Shown: positions 55,907-63,974 of the stretch, in pieces | Position numbering within the stretch: the first letter of the stretch is position 1 | Layout: every line of letters starts with the position of its first letter | Source of the DNA: Dissulfuribacter thermophilus | GTDB lineage: Bacteria > Desulfobacterota > Dissulfuribacteria > Dissulfuribacterales > Dissulfuribacteraceae | Direction: 5' to 3' | NCBI RefSeq assembly: GCF_001687335.1 | Contig: NZ_MAGO01000006.1 | Coordinates: 124,001-188,000 of the forward strand | Length of the DNA: 64,000 bases | Program-made: the position numbers and the translations under genes | The notes under the pieces: model-generated | Database searches by the model: none | What the model was told of the DNA's origin: nothing | The model's input: only the letters and a program-made list of their open reading frames with translations

Positions 55907-57457
55907 ATGAAAATATACACAGACGCCAAGGAACTCTCCAAAATTTTAAAATCTCTGGACTGGAAGATGCCTAGATACTCTCAGGCAATTTTAGATTACG
56001 CCCTAATCAGTTGCGACGATCAGGGCATTCATATTATGAGGAAAGACCTTAATATTTTTCTATCTCACAAGATTTCAGGAGAGATCGAGAAGCAGGGCGA
56101 GGTCCTGGTTCCGGTGAAAAAGGTCCTCACGGTTTTAGGGACCTGCAAAGAGCAAATCCCCCTGGAATACGACGGGGATTACCTGAGAATGGGGAATTAT
56201 GTGCTAGACACCGTTCCAGCACATACAGAAGATTATCCCAAAATCCCCGAAGAAAAATTCAGGGAGATAGGAGTAATTAAAGGCCATGCACTGGCCTACG
56301 CCATTGAGAAATGTAACCCTTTTTTGGGGGATCCAGATAAATATACTCTGCACCACTTCTCATTCGGCCATTACGGCCACATGGCCTCAAGCGATAGTCA
56401 TAGAATATGCCAGGTTCCATTAGAAATTGATTGCCAACTGGTAGTACATAACACCCTGGCATATCTCAAAAAAATAAACCTGGAAGGCGACCTCAAAATT
56501 GCCCATTCGGACAAACACATTCGAATAAAGGGCAACAATTTTGTCGCCTACATCTCCCTAATAGACGGGCAATACCCCCCATATAAGGAGGTAATCCCGT
56601 CAAAAGGGGTTCCTCTAAGAGTAAACGCCGATGACCTTATAGCAACCTTGAAAGAGGCAGTCGCATACTGCAAGGCTGCTACCAAGGAAAAGGATTTCGT
56701 TCCGGTAATCATTCACTGGCTGCAGGATGGCATTAAAGTTGTCGGTAATTTCTCATCCGAACATCGTTTTGAGAAAATGCTGTCAACAGCATTTTCGCAA
56801 ATCCCCGTTTCTGTACCTTTAAATGTCCCGTATTTGCTTCAGGCACTTAAAGGATTAACGGGGGAAATAATTATCTGGTATGCCGGAGATGATAAGCCTT
56901 TTATCATTACAGATGGAGTTACCTATCGGTATATCCAAATGCCCGTTAATATCGAACGTGAAGAAAAAAATGAATATTATGAACTCCCCAAAGACACTCC
57001 TTTGCAGGAGATTCCCTACTCTCCTGATCCTAGTGCAATTCCTGAACCAACCAGAAAAAAAGCCGGTTCAAGGAAGCGCACTGTTAAGAAGGCCGCCAAG
57101 CCTTCTAATAAGAAGGCGTCTTCGGAGCAAGAGGCACAGGGAAAGGCCCTTGCCGAACTCAAAAAACGTCTCGACTTTTGGGAGGCGGAGGCTCTCAAAA
57201 AAGAGGAGCATATCCGCAACCTGGAGGCTGAACTGGCAAAATTGCAGGAGTCCTACAGGGCACTTTTGCAATTCCAGGCCCTGAGGCCAAACGGCAAGGG
57301 TAGATATGCGGTGATAGATGGCCACCAATACCTGTTCTCTCAGGGCAAAATCCTTGATAAGGATGGGAACGAGGTAGGCCACTACAACCGCAAAGGCGGT
57401 GAAATCAACGGCCAGCCATTCAAACTCCAGCAGGAGTGGGTGGTGGCCATGAATTAA
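55907..57457 (+). CDS. DNA polymerase III beta-clamp (DnaN) homologue with coiled-coil tail
   Basis: 516 residues. The first 360 have the three-domain sliding-clamp layout: DYALISCDDQGIHIM, EVLVPVKKVLTVLG, MASSDSHRICQVPL (DnaN ATDGHRL equivalent), and QYPPYKEVIPSK. The C-terminal 150 residues are additional: a basic KKAGSRKRTVKKAAK linker, a coiled coil (about 415-460) and a small beta domain. Start ATG 55907; the in-frame GTG 55892 lies in leader segment C/D. Element-encoded clamps may recruit host polymerase; the tail may tether another factor. Confidence 0.85.
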   Translation: MKIYTDAKELSKILKSLDWKMPRYSQAILDYALISCDDQGIHIMRKDLNIFLSHKISGEIEKQGEVLVPVKKVLTVLGTCKEQIPLEYDGDYLRMGNYVLDTVPAHTEDYPKIPEEKFREIGVIKGHALAYAIEKCNPFLGDPDKYTLHHFSFGHYGHMASSDSHRICQVPLEIDCQLVVHNTLAYLKKINLEGDLKIAHSDKHIRIKGNNFVAYISLIDGQYPPYKEVIPSKGVPLRVNADDLIATLKEAVAYCKAATKEKDFVPVIIHWLQDGIKVVGNFSSEHRFEKMLSTAFSQIPVSVPLNVPYLLQALKGLTGEIIIWYAGDDKPFIITDGVTYRYIQMPVNIEREEKNEYYELPKDTPLQEIPYSPDPSAIPEPTRKKAGSRKRTVKKAAKPSNKKASSEQEAQGKALAELKKRLDFWEAEALKKEEHIRNLEAELAKLQESYRALLQFQALRPNGKGRYAVIDGHQYLFSQGKILDKDGNEVGHYNRKGGEINGQPFKLQQEWVVAMN

Positions 57458-57469
57458 ATCTAATTTCAA

Positions 57470-57550
57470 TCCCATGATCCCATGCGGGAGAAGACGTGTT
57501 TTTCTCCCGCATGGGAGGAGTCATGTCTTCTCCCGCTGAAAGGAGGAGGC
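57470..57550 (+). promoter_or_regulatory. A-B-C-D switch leader 5
   Basis: A: CCCATGCGGGAGAAGAC (57479-57495). B: TCTCCCGCATGGG (57503-57515). C: GTCTTCTCCCGC (57525-57536). D: GGAGGAGGCAT (57542-57552), which reaches into the start codon. A:B is a perfect 13-bp stem, A:C a perfect 12-bp stem, C:D 11 bp with two G-U pairs. Confidence 0.75.
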
Positions 57551-57715
57551 ATGACGGTCAAACTGCAAAACAAAACTCAGATTTATCTGAACGGTACCTA
57601 CAAATCAGTTATGAAGCAAGCCAGAAGGTTCATTGCAAAAGGATTCAGGTGCGTGGGCTTTATTGGCTTGCGGCGTAACGGAAAATCTACCGCCCTGGTC
57701 ATGCTGGAAAAATGA
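57551..57715 (+). CDS. 54-residue P-loop mini-protein, probably a truncated ATPase
   Basis: Short frame with its own switch leader. The C-terminal half reads GFIGLRRNGKSTALVMLEK, in which GLRRNGKST fits Walker A (GxxxxGKST), then stops. No Walker B follows in any frame before leader 6. It may be the stump of a larger ATPase or a genuine small protein. The leader and position support translation. Confidence 0.6.
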   Translation: MTVKLQNKTQIYLNGTYKSVMKQARRFIAKGFRCVGFIGLRRNGKSTALVMLEK

Positions 57716-57779
57716 CCGGAGGTGGGGAGATGATATAGTGGAGACTGAAGAGATAAGTCTGAATAAAATAAGATAGCAA

Positions 57780-57872
57780 TCCCCAAAGCCGGGGGCAGAA
57801 CTCTTTGCCCCCGGCGGGGTGTCACGTTCTGCCTCCGGCATTTCTTCCGTTTAAAGGAAAGGAGGTAGAACG
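57780..57872 (+). promoter_or_regulatory. A-B-C-D switch leader 6
   Basis: A: GCCGGGGGCAGAAC (57788-57801). B: GCCCCCGGC (57807-57815). C: CGTTCTGCCTCCGGC (57825-57839). D: GGAGGTAGAACG (57861-57872), ending at the start codon. A:B is 9 bp perfect; A:C is 14 bp with one G-U; C:D is 12 bp with one G-U. Confidence 0.75.
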
Positions 57873-58649
57873 ATGTATTATTTAACAAATGAAGAAATTA
57901 TATCTTTGGCCCCGGCAGCAGGAGCACAAGCTCCTATAAGAGGTGTATCAGAACGATATTCTTTCATTCCTACAATAGAAGCCGTTGATCTGTTACGGGA
58001 TGTCGGCTGGTTCCCTGTGGGTGTTCATCAGAGTCAAGTAAGAAAAGAAGAAAGGGATGGTTACCAGAAGCACATGATTCGTTTTGTGAAAGATGGGCTT
58101 TCGTTTGGTGGAGAACGCATTGATCTTGTTCTGTATAATTCTCACGATAGAGGTTGTTCTTTTCAGTTGATTGCATCAGTATGGCGAAAAATATGCGGAA
58201 ATGGCTTAATGGTGGCCTCTGACTTTGCAAATTTTACCCATAAACACATTGGATTCAATCCAGATGAATTTGTCAATTCGGCGAATAAGATTGTAGCAGT
58301 AGCTGATAATATTGCAGAATCCGTTGAAATGATGAAAACTATTGAGCTTACGCGAGATGAACGTAGTATATATGCTCAGGCGGCACATAGTCTTGTTTAT
58401 GAAGTCCCTGAGCAAGCGCCAATTCGACCAGAACAATTACTGCAAGAACGCCGCTATGACGACAATGGGAAAGATCTTTGGACCACATTTAATGTGGTCC
58501 AGGAAAACCTTATGAAAGGCGGTCTTACATATACTACAAAAAGTGGACGCAAAAGGCGTTCACGGCCTGTAAAATCGCTTGATCGTAATCTAAGACTAAA
58601 TAAGGCCCTATGGTTGCTCACAGAAAAGATGGCGGAGCTTAAAAGTTAA
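57873..58649 (+). CDS. DUF932 phage/plasmid-like protein
   Basis: 258 residues. YSFIPTIEAVDLLRDVGWFPV near the N-terminus, MIRFVKDGLSFGGERIDLVLYNSHDRGCSFQL and GNGLMVASDFANFTHKHIG match the DUF932 family common on plasmids, ICEs and phages. Biochemical role unknown. Last gene with a full switch leader. Confidence 0.85.
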   Translation: MYYLTNEEIISLAPAAGAQAPIRGVSERYSFIPTIEAVDLLRDVGWFPVGVHQSQVRKEERDGYQKHMIRFVKDGLSFGGERIDLVLYNSHDRGCSFQLIASVWRKICGNGLMVASDFANFTHKHIGFNPDEFVNSANKIVAVADNIAESVEMMKTIELTRDERSIYAQAAHSLVYEVPEQAPIRPEQLLQERRYDDNGKDLWTTFNVVQENLMKGGLTYTTKSGRKRRSRPVKSLDRNLRLNKALWLLTEKMAELKS

Positions 58650-58933
58650 TCAATACCCCCCGGCGGGTAGAACCGTAACACTGCCAGCCAGGGCAGTGGC
58701 ATAGTGATCGCTGCCATGACGCTGTTTAACCCGCAGTTTGTCCAATTGGTCAAGCTGCTTTTCAGGTAGTTCCCCTCCTGTCCGTCCGCCTTTCGGCGGC
58801 GGACCTCTGTCCTGAACTTCCTACTACATATTGTGCTTCCGGAGGCCTTCTTAAGCTGGATCATGCCCTACATCTTGTGGTAAGGCCAGAGGCCCGCCGC
58901 CGGGAGGCAAAACTATGCGGGACAGGAGGAAGC
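58650..58933. other. Structured non-coding stretch with a decayed or variant leader
   Basis: No credible gene. It starts with ACCCCCCGGCGGGTAGAACC, like segment A of leader 6, but has no matching B or C. CACTGCC/GGCAGTG hairpin at about 58679-58699 and CCGCC-TTTC-GGCGG at 58787-58800. CCTCCTGTCC (58774-58783) is a perfect complement of GGACAGGAGG (58920-58929), the ribosome site of the next gene, so a long-range C:D-type pairing is possible. Confidence 0.4.
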
Positions 58934-59071
58934 ATGTGTGCATGGTGCGGAAAAATACTGGAACACCTCTATTCGAGGGATTCTCACGGCATTTGCCCGG
59001 TCTGCGCCAAAGTAGGGCAGGCCAGGGCGGAGACTTTTTTAAAAGAGCAAAAACAGGAGCAACAAAAATGA
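58934..59071 (+). CDS. Small zinc-ribbon protein
   Basis: 45 residues: CAWCGK then HGICPVCAKVG, two CxxC pairs that could hold one zinc, followed by a charged helix (ETFLKEQKQEQQK). AGGAGGA lies just before the ATG. Size and composition resemble small DNA- or protein-binding zinc ribbons on mobile elements. A longer frame from 58877 lacks a ribosome site. Confidence 0.65.
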   Translation: MCAWCGKILEHLYSRDSHGICPVCAKVGQARAETFLKEQKQEQQK

Positions 59072-59495
59072 CCAGAAAGGGGGCATTAGGCCTCCTTTCT
59101 TTTTGGGCTAAGCTGTCTGATTTGCATAGAAAGAGCCTGTACTGCCGTCCCAAAGTGGAAAAAGGTTAACAGACATAATTCTTTAATAAAATATTATCTT
59201 TTATTTTATTCAGATACATAAATAATAGTGCTACAATATTATTATAATGACAATTTGATTTTGTTATCAAAATAACAACTGATTAAATCAAGCATTAATC
59301 CTTCTGCTAGAAAAAATCAAAATTTTCTCCAATTAACGCCAAATATTTTGATCTCTGATTTTTTATGGGTGTTTTCTAATACTTGCTTTTTCTGAAGAAT
59401 GGGCTATTAGAAAAAATATTCCTCGTTTCTACAAGAGGTGGGTTCCTCTTATAAATATAATGTTAGCCCATATAAAAACAATGAGATGACAAAAA
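59072..59495 (+). promoter_or_regulatory. AT-rich 5' region of the nuclease-STAND gene
   Basis: No gene seen. ATGGGCTA (59399-59406) and TAGCCCAT (59464-59471) are inverted and enclose a second hairpin AAGAGG (59433-59438)/CCTCTT (59445-59450), so the mRNA leader is folded. TATAAT (near 59243) with nearby AT tracts may be a promoter. GTTATCAAAATAAC (59262-59275) is a possible operator. Confidence 0.4.
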
Positions 59496-62285
59496 ATGAG
59501 AAGACTGAAAATCGTAGCTTCTGGAAAAAGTAGACAAGAAGAGGCTCAAAAAAGAGGAAAATTATTTGAAGAGTTAATGGCAAAGGTGCTGCGACATTAT
59601 GGCTATAACATAAATAAACATAAAACAAATGTAAATTATGCTGGCATGGAAATTGATATAGAAGGAGAGGCGCGTATCGCTGGAATACCCCTTTTCGCAG
59701 AATGTAAGTGCTATGGTTCTGACATTACTGCGGAAAAATTGCAAACATTTTTTGGAAAATATATGAGCTTTTGGTTAAAAGATAATAAGAGTGAAGGGCT
59801 CTTTATTGCAATACCAGGAGTCAATAGTCACGCAAGAGGATTTTATAACGAAAATTGCAAATCAAATAGTCAAATTTCAATAAAAATCATCGAAGAACCC
59901 GATATTATAGATATTATAATAGATAGTGGATTAATTATTAATGAAGCAGAAATTGATAAATTGATTAAAGATGATCTAGTCCCGGGTGATAGAATTTTAA
60001 TATATAGTGACAAAGGACTATTCTGGCTTCAATATTTAATTTCTAAAGGTTCCACTCTCCCAACAAAAGTTCAAATATTTGATTCTAAAGGAAATACAAT
60101 AACTGATAATGATTCTCGTGAATACTTTATAAAATTACTTCCTGAAATTAAAGATTTTGAGTTTACAAAAGAAGATGGAAATATTTTATCTACTGAAGAA
60201 AAAGAGCTTATAGTTGAATTAAGAGGAAGTTCTGCCTATTTTGAATACCAATTTCCAGCGAATCCTCAGTTCTTTATTGGCAGGCAACAACTTGTTTCAG
60301 ATATAGATAATTTTTTTAATGACGTTATTAATCACAATGCTTCATTAAGAAGCATTTTATTTGAAGCTAATTCTGGATGGGGGAAGAGTTCTCTTGTTTT
60401 AAAAATTGTTTCCCGTCTTAAAGAACTTGGACATTATGCTATAGCAATTGATTCTAGATCAGCTTCAAGTGCTCAATTTATTTTACATGCTATAGAGCAT
60501 ATAATTAAGAAATTTGGCAATTTCAATAACCTGATTGAGGAAGAACCTGTAATTACTGGATTTGAGGGAGTAATTAACGCATTAATTAAAATAGGAAATG
60601 CACTAAAAAGTCAGAAAAAACTATTGTTAGTGTTTTTTGATCAATTTGAAAATATTTTCTATCTAGAAGAAGTATTAGTTAAAATTGTACAACTTATTTT
60701 AAAAATCACAGATATTCAAACTAATATTATACTTGGCTTTTCTTGGAAAACAGATCTAGTGGGATTAACATCCGAATTCCCATATAAATGGAGAGATAAA
60801 ATTGTTGAGTCTAGTCAAGTATTTCATTTAAAACAATTTTCAGAAGTAGAAACCAATATTCTTTTGGACAAATTATCTGATGAGCTTCATGCTAAATTGA
60901 GGAAAGACCTGCGTTTTTTAATATCGGAGTTTTCTCAAGGATATCCTTGGCTACTTAAAAAGTTATGTGCTCATGTAAAAAAACAGAGAGAAAATGGTGT
61001 CCCACAGGCAGATATGGTAAGGGGGCTTCTAAATGTAGAACAACTTTTCTTAGATGACTTAGAAGGATTGACACCAGAACAAGAAGAAGCATTAAGACAA
61101 ATTTCTAAACAAGCTCCCATTAATATTTCTGAAATAGGAGAAGAACTTTCACCGACCGTTATACAGACTCTAGTTGACCGAAGATTGATAGTCAGAGTTG
61201 GAACTAAATATGATATTTATTGGGATATTTTTAGAGATTATCTTAATACAGGTAAGCTACCAATTGAAGAGGTTTATCTTCTAAGATCCTCTGTTGGGAG
61301 TGTTTTTAAAGCAATTACAATATTGCAAAACAATAATGGTAAATTACTAATACATTCTTTCAAAGAACAAGCAAATCTTTCTGATGGAGCTTTTTTAAAT
61401 ATCGCTCGCGATCTTCGTTTACTTAAAATTGTAAAAATAGAAAATAATAATATTGTTCTCATGTTACCAATAGGAACAGATGAATCAGAACTATTACAGA
61501 ACTTTCGTAATTACTTAAATGATCATTTATTGAGAAATCGATATATCTTTAATGTTGTACAACTTATCAAGGATAAAGGAGAAATAAGTATTTATGATTT
61601 AGCACATATACTTCAAAGTGAATTCCCTTATATCTCTGCTTCTGAGAAAACATGGATAACATATGCAAAAATATTAGCCGGTTGGCTCGACATAGCTGAT
61701 TTAGCAATATGGGATAAATCAAATGAAAAGTTGATAAAATTTAAGGCTGGTACTCAGGTTAGAGATCATTCATTAGTATTTGCAAAAAAAAGAACTAGAT
61801 TATCAGTTCCTTCTATACAATTTGCACCAATTTGTGAAGTAGCAAAACGCCTTGTAACAGCAGCAAAAAATAATGAGCCGGTGAATTGGTCAGGTTTGTC
61901 AAAGAGTACGATTTACAAGTCGCTTGCTATGCTTGAAGAAATGAATTTAATTAGGAGAGAAGCAAAAACACTTACAATTTTACCTGATTGTTATGACTTT
62001 ATAGATAGAAGAAACACTTTGAAAATTGTTAAAGATATAGTTACTAAATGGAAAATTTTTAAATCATTTATTGAAATTCTTAATGAGAATCATAATAATC
62101 GATTAACTCATGTCCAACTAGGTAAATTGTTAATTAAAAAATATTCTCTTGAATGGAAGCTTTCAACTGCAGAGACAAATGTGAAAATAATGCTAGACTG
62201 GGCAAGACATCTTAATCTTGCTCCTGGAGTTTTTTCTCATACATATAGAGGGAAATTTAAAGCTAAGGATAACAAAGTGAACTAA
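59496..62285 (+). CDS. PD-(D/E)XK nuclease-STAND ATPase, probable anti-phage defence protein
   Basis: 929 residues. The N-terminal nuclease (about 18-130) has GKLFEELMAKVLRHYGY, D54 (MEIDIEG) and E69-C-K71 (FAECKCYG), as in Mrr/Cap4-type restriction nucleases. The NTPase (about 265-500) begins with FIGRQQLVSDI and has Walker A NSGWGKSS (K297) and Walker B VFFDQFENI (D382, E385), typical of STAND/NACHT switches. The C-terminal 400 residues contain several winged-helix segments instead of the long repeat sensor of Avs proteins. Much richer in A/T than its neighbours. It may degrade DNA after sensing a phage product; this is inference. Confidence 0.8.
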   Translation: MRRLKIVASGKSRQEEAQKRGKLFEELMAKVLRHYGYNINKHKTNVNYAGMEIDIEGEARIAGIPLFAECKCYGSDITAEKLQTFFGKYMSFWLKDNKSEGLFIAIPGVNSHARGFYNENCKSNSQISIKIIEEPDIIDIIIDSGLIINEAEIDKLIKDDLVPGDRILIYSDKGLFWLQYLISKGSTLPTKVQIFDSKGNTITDNDSREYFIKLLPEIKDFEFTKEDGNILSTEEKELIVELRGSSAYFEYQFPANPQFFIGRQQLVSDIDNFFNDVINHNASLRSILFEANSGWGKSSLVLKIVSRLKELGHYAIAIDSRSASSAQFILHAIEHIIKKFGNFNNLIEEEPVITGFEGVINALIKIGNALKSQKKLLLVFFDQFENIFYLEEVLVKIVQLILKITDIQTNIILGFSWKTDLVGLTSEFPYKWRDKIVESSQVFHLKQFSEVETNILLDKLSDELHAKLRKDLRFLISEFSQGYPWLLKKLCAHVKKQRENGVPQADMVRGLLNVEQLFLDDLEGLTPEQEEALRQISKQAPINISEIGEELSPTVIQTLVDRRLIVRVGTKYDIYWDIFRDYLNTGKLPIEEVYLLRSSVGSVFKAITILQNNNGKLLIHSFKEQANLSDGAFLNIARDLRLLKIVKIENNNIVLMLPIGTDESELLQNFRNYLNDHLLRNRYIFNVVQLIKDKGEISIYDLAHILQSEFPYISASEKTWITYAKILAGWLDIADLAIWDKSNEKLIKFKAGTQVRDHSLVFAKKRTRLSVPSIQFAPICEVAKRLVTAAKNNEPVNWSGLSKSTIYKSLAMLEEMNLIRREAKTLTILPDCYDFIDRRNTLKIVKDIVTKWKIFKSFIEILNENHNNRLTHVQLGKLLIKKYSLEWKLSTAETNVKIMLDWARHLNLAPGVFSHTYRGKFKAKDNKVN

Positions 62286-62332
62286 GAAATGTGTAACATC
62301 TTATTGATTGGTTGATTGGGCTAACTCGAGTA

Positions 62333-62357
62333 AAGGCGGGGATTTCCCCCGCCTTCC
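62333..62357 (+). terminator. Hairpin after the nuclease-STAND gene
   Basis: AAGGCGGGG-ATTTCC-CCCGCCTT strong stem about 50 bases after the stop codon, without a T-run. The rest of 62286-62505 shows no gene. Confidence 0.5.
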
Positions 62358-62505
62358 CCACACCACCTAGCTACAAGCCCGCAAAAGACACGATTTTCTT
62401 TAACCAAGCAGTAAACAGGCGGTAAGAGGACGAGACTCCTGAATTAAGAAAAACTTAAGCCTTGGCTAATTTTCTTCTTCTATAACTCTATATAGAATCT
62501 TTAGT

Positions 62506-63974
62506 GTAGTTGTTCCTGAAAAAGGTTTAACTACTGAAAATAGTTAGACTTTCTTCTAAAAATCTGTTAAATTCTTTGCAAGAAAATAGACCGAATGGAG
62601 CCATTTTCTTGCAAATTTTGCCATGAAACCCAAAGCATCACCTATAAAAGACAGACAGAGACAATTGTTTTCTATTGAATTATCTAAACTCGTCAATCCC
62701 AGCCATCCAATGGTTAAGCTGGCCAAGGCCATAGACTGGGATCGGTTAGATGAAGTATTTGGGAAGACTTATTGTCCCAATAAGGGCCGTCCTGGGATTA
62801 GTACCAGGTTGATGGTAGCTCTTCATTATTTGAAATACACTTATAATTTGAGTGATGAGGCTGTTGTAGAGGGTTGGATAGAGAATCCATACTGGCAATA
62901 TTTTAGCGGTATGAAGTATTTTGAACATGAGTTTCCAATAGATCCATCCAGTATGACTAGATGGAGAAAGAGGATCAAGGAGTCAGGGGCAGAGGAACTG
63001 TTGAAGGAGACGATTTCTGCGGGTTTGCGACTTAAGGCCATAAATGCAAGCTATCTCAAGAGAGTTAATGTTGATACCACAGTGCAGGAAAAGTCCATAA
63101 GGTATCCCACCTATGCCAGACTTTATGACAGGGCCAGGGCAAGATTAGTAAAATTGGCTAAGGCAAGGGGAATCAACTTAAGGCAGAATTACAATCGTCT
63201 TTCCAGGAAGATGCTTATTCAACAGAGTCGATATGCCCGAGCCCGACAGATGAAGCGAGCGTTCAAGTGTACCCAAAAGCTTAGGGTCTGGCTTGGTAGA
63301 GTGATCCGGGATATTGAACGTAAGTGTCCAAAACCAGATGAAGAATTGAGTTCATTATTAAAGATATCCAAGAGAATCTATTTTCAGAAGAAGCAAGATA
63401 AAGATAAGATTTACAGTGTTCATGAATCCCATGTAGAGTGCATTAGTAAGGGCAAGTCCCACAAACGATATGAGTTTGGTTGCAAGGTATCTGTAGCAGC
63501 CACGAGCCGAGGAGGTTGGTTTGTAGGAGCTAAGGCATTTCATGGCAATCCCTATGACGGTCACACCTTAGCCGAAGCCTTAAAACAAATAGAACGCTTA
63601 TCTCAGAGGCCAGACCATGTATTTGTTGACCAGGGATATCGTGGTCACAATTACAAATCAGGAGAGATTGAAGTTCACGTTTACCGGTCACATCGAGGCA
63701 GAATAGCCAAGAGTCTATGGAAATGGATGAAGCGAAGAGCGGCTATAGAGCCATAAGCCATCTGAAACATTGCCACAGGATGGACCGCAATCGTCTCAAG
63801 GGGATTCTTGGAGATTGCCTAAATGTAATCCTATCAGCAGCGGGTATGAATTTCCACAAGTTGCTGCGCTGGGCAGCAGTCTTTTGGCGCTCAATTTATC
63901 ATGAATTGCTTTTGGCCTTCAGATTTACTCATTCCTATGGATAAAATTAAAAAAGATTTTTGCAGTATCAACTA
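62506..63974 (+). mobile_element. IS5-family-like insertion sequence
   Basis: About 1.47 kb. The left end TAGTTGTTCCTGAAAAA (from 62507) is matched inverted at the right end (TTTTTGCAGTATCAACTA, to 63974) with a few mismatches. TTTAGT flanks it on both sides (62500-62505 and 63975-63980), a likely 6-bp target duplication with one ambiguous base at the left end. It carries one transposase gene, now frameshifted. Confidence 0.7.
62623..63944 (+). pseudogene. IS5-family-like DDE transposase, frameshifted near its C-terminus
   Basis: The first frame gives 377 residues with an N-terminal DUF772-like region (GRPGISTRLMVALHYLKYTYNLSDE), first D in RVNVDTTVQEK, second D in VFVDQGYRGH and the glutamate in RRAAIEP. 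It stops at TAA 63754-63756. The adjacent frame continues ISHLKHCHRMDRNRLKG and LSAAGMNFHKLLRW, the normal C-terminus of this family, to TAA 63942-63944. One base has been lost at about 63753, or a -1 shift at CCATAA is used. The catalytic triad is kept upstream of the break. Confidence 0.78.

Noticed and set aside
53345-57872. Leaders as intrinsic terminators or attenuators of transcription
   Set aside because: No T-run follows any of the stems, and the complementarity is aimed at the ribosome site, so translational control fits better.
59496-62285. Type IV restriction enzyme alone
   Set aside because: The nuclease is fused to a STAND-type ATPase with winged helices, so a plain Mrr call would miss most of the protein.
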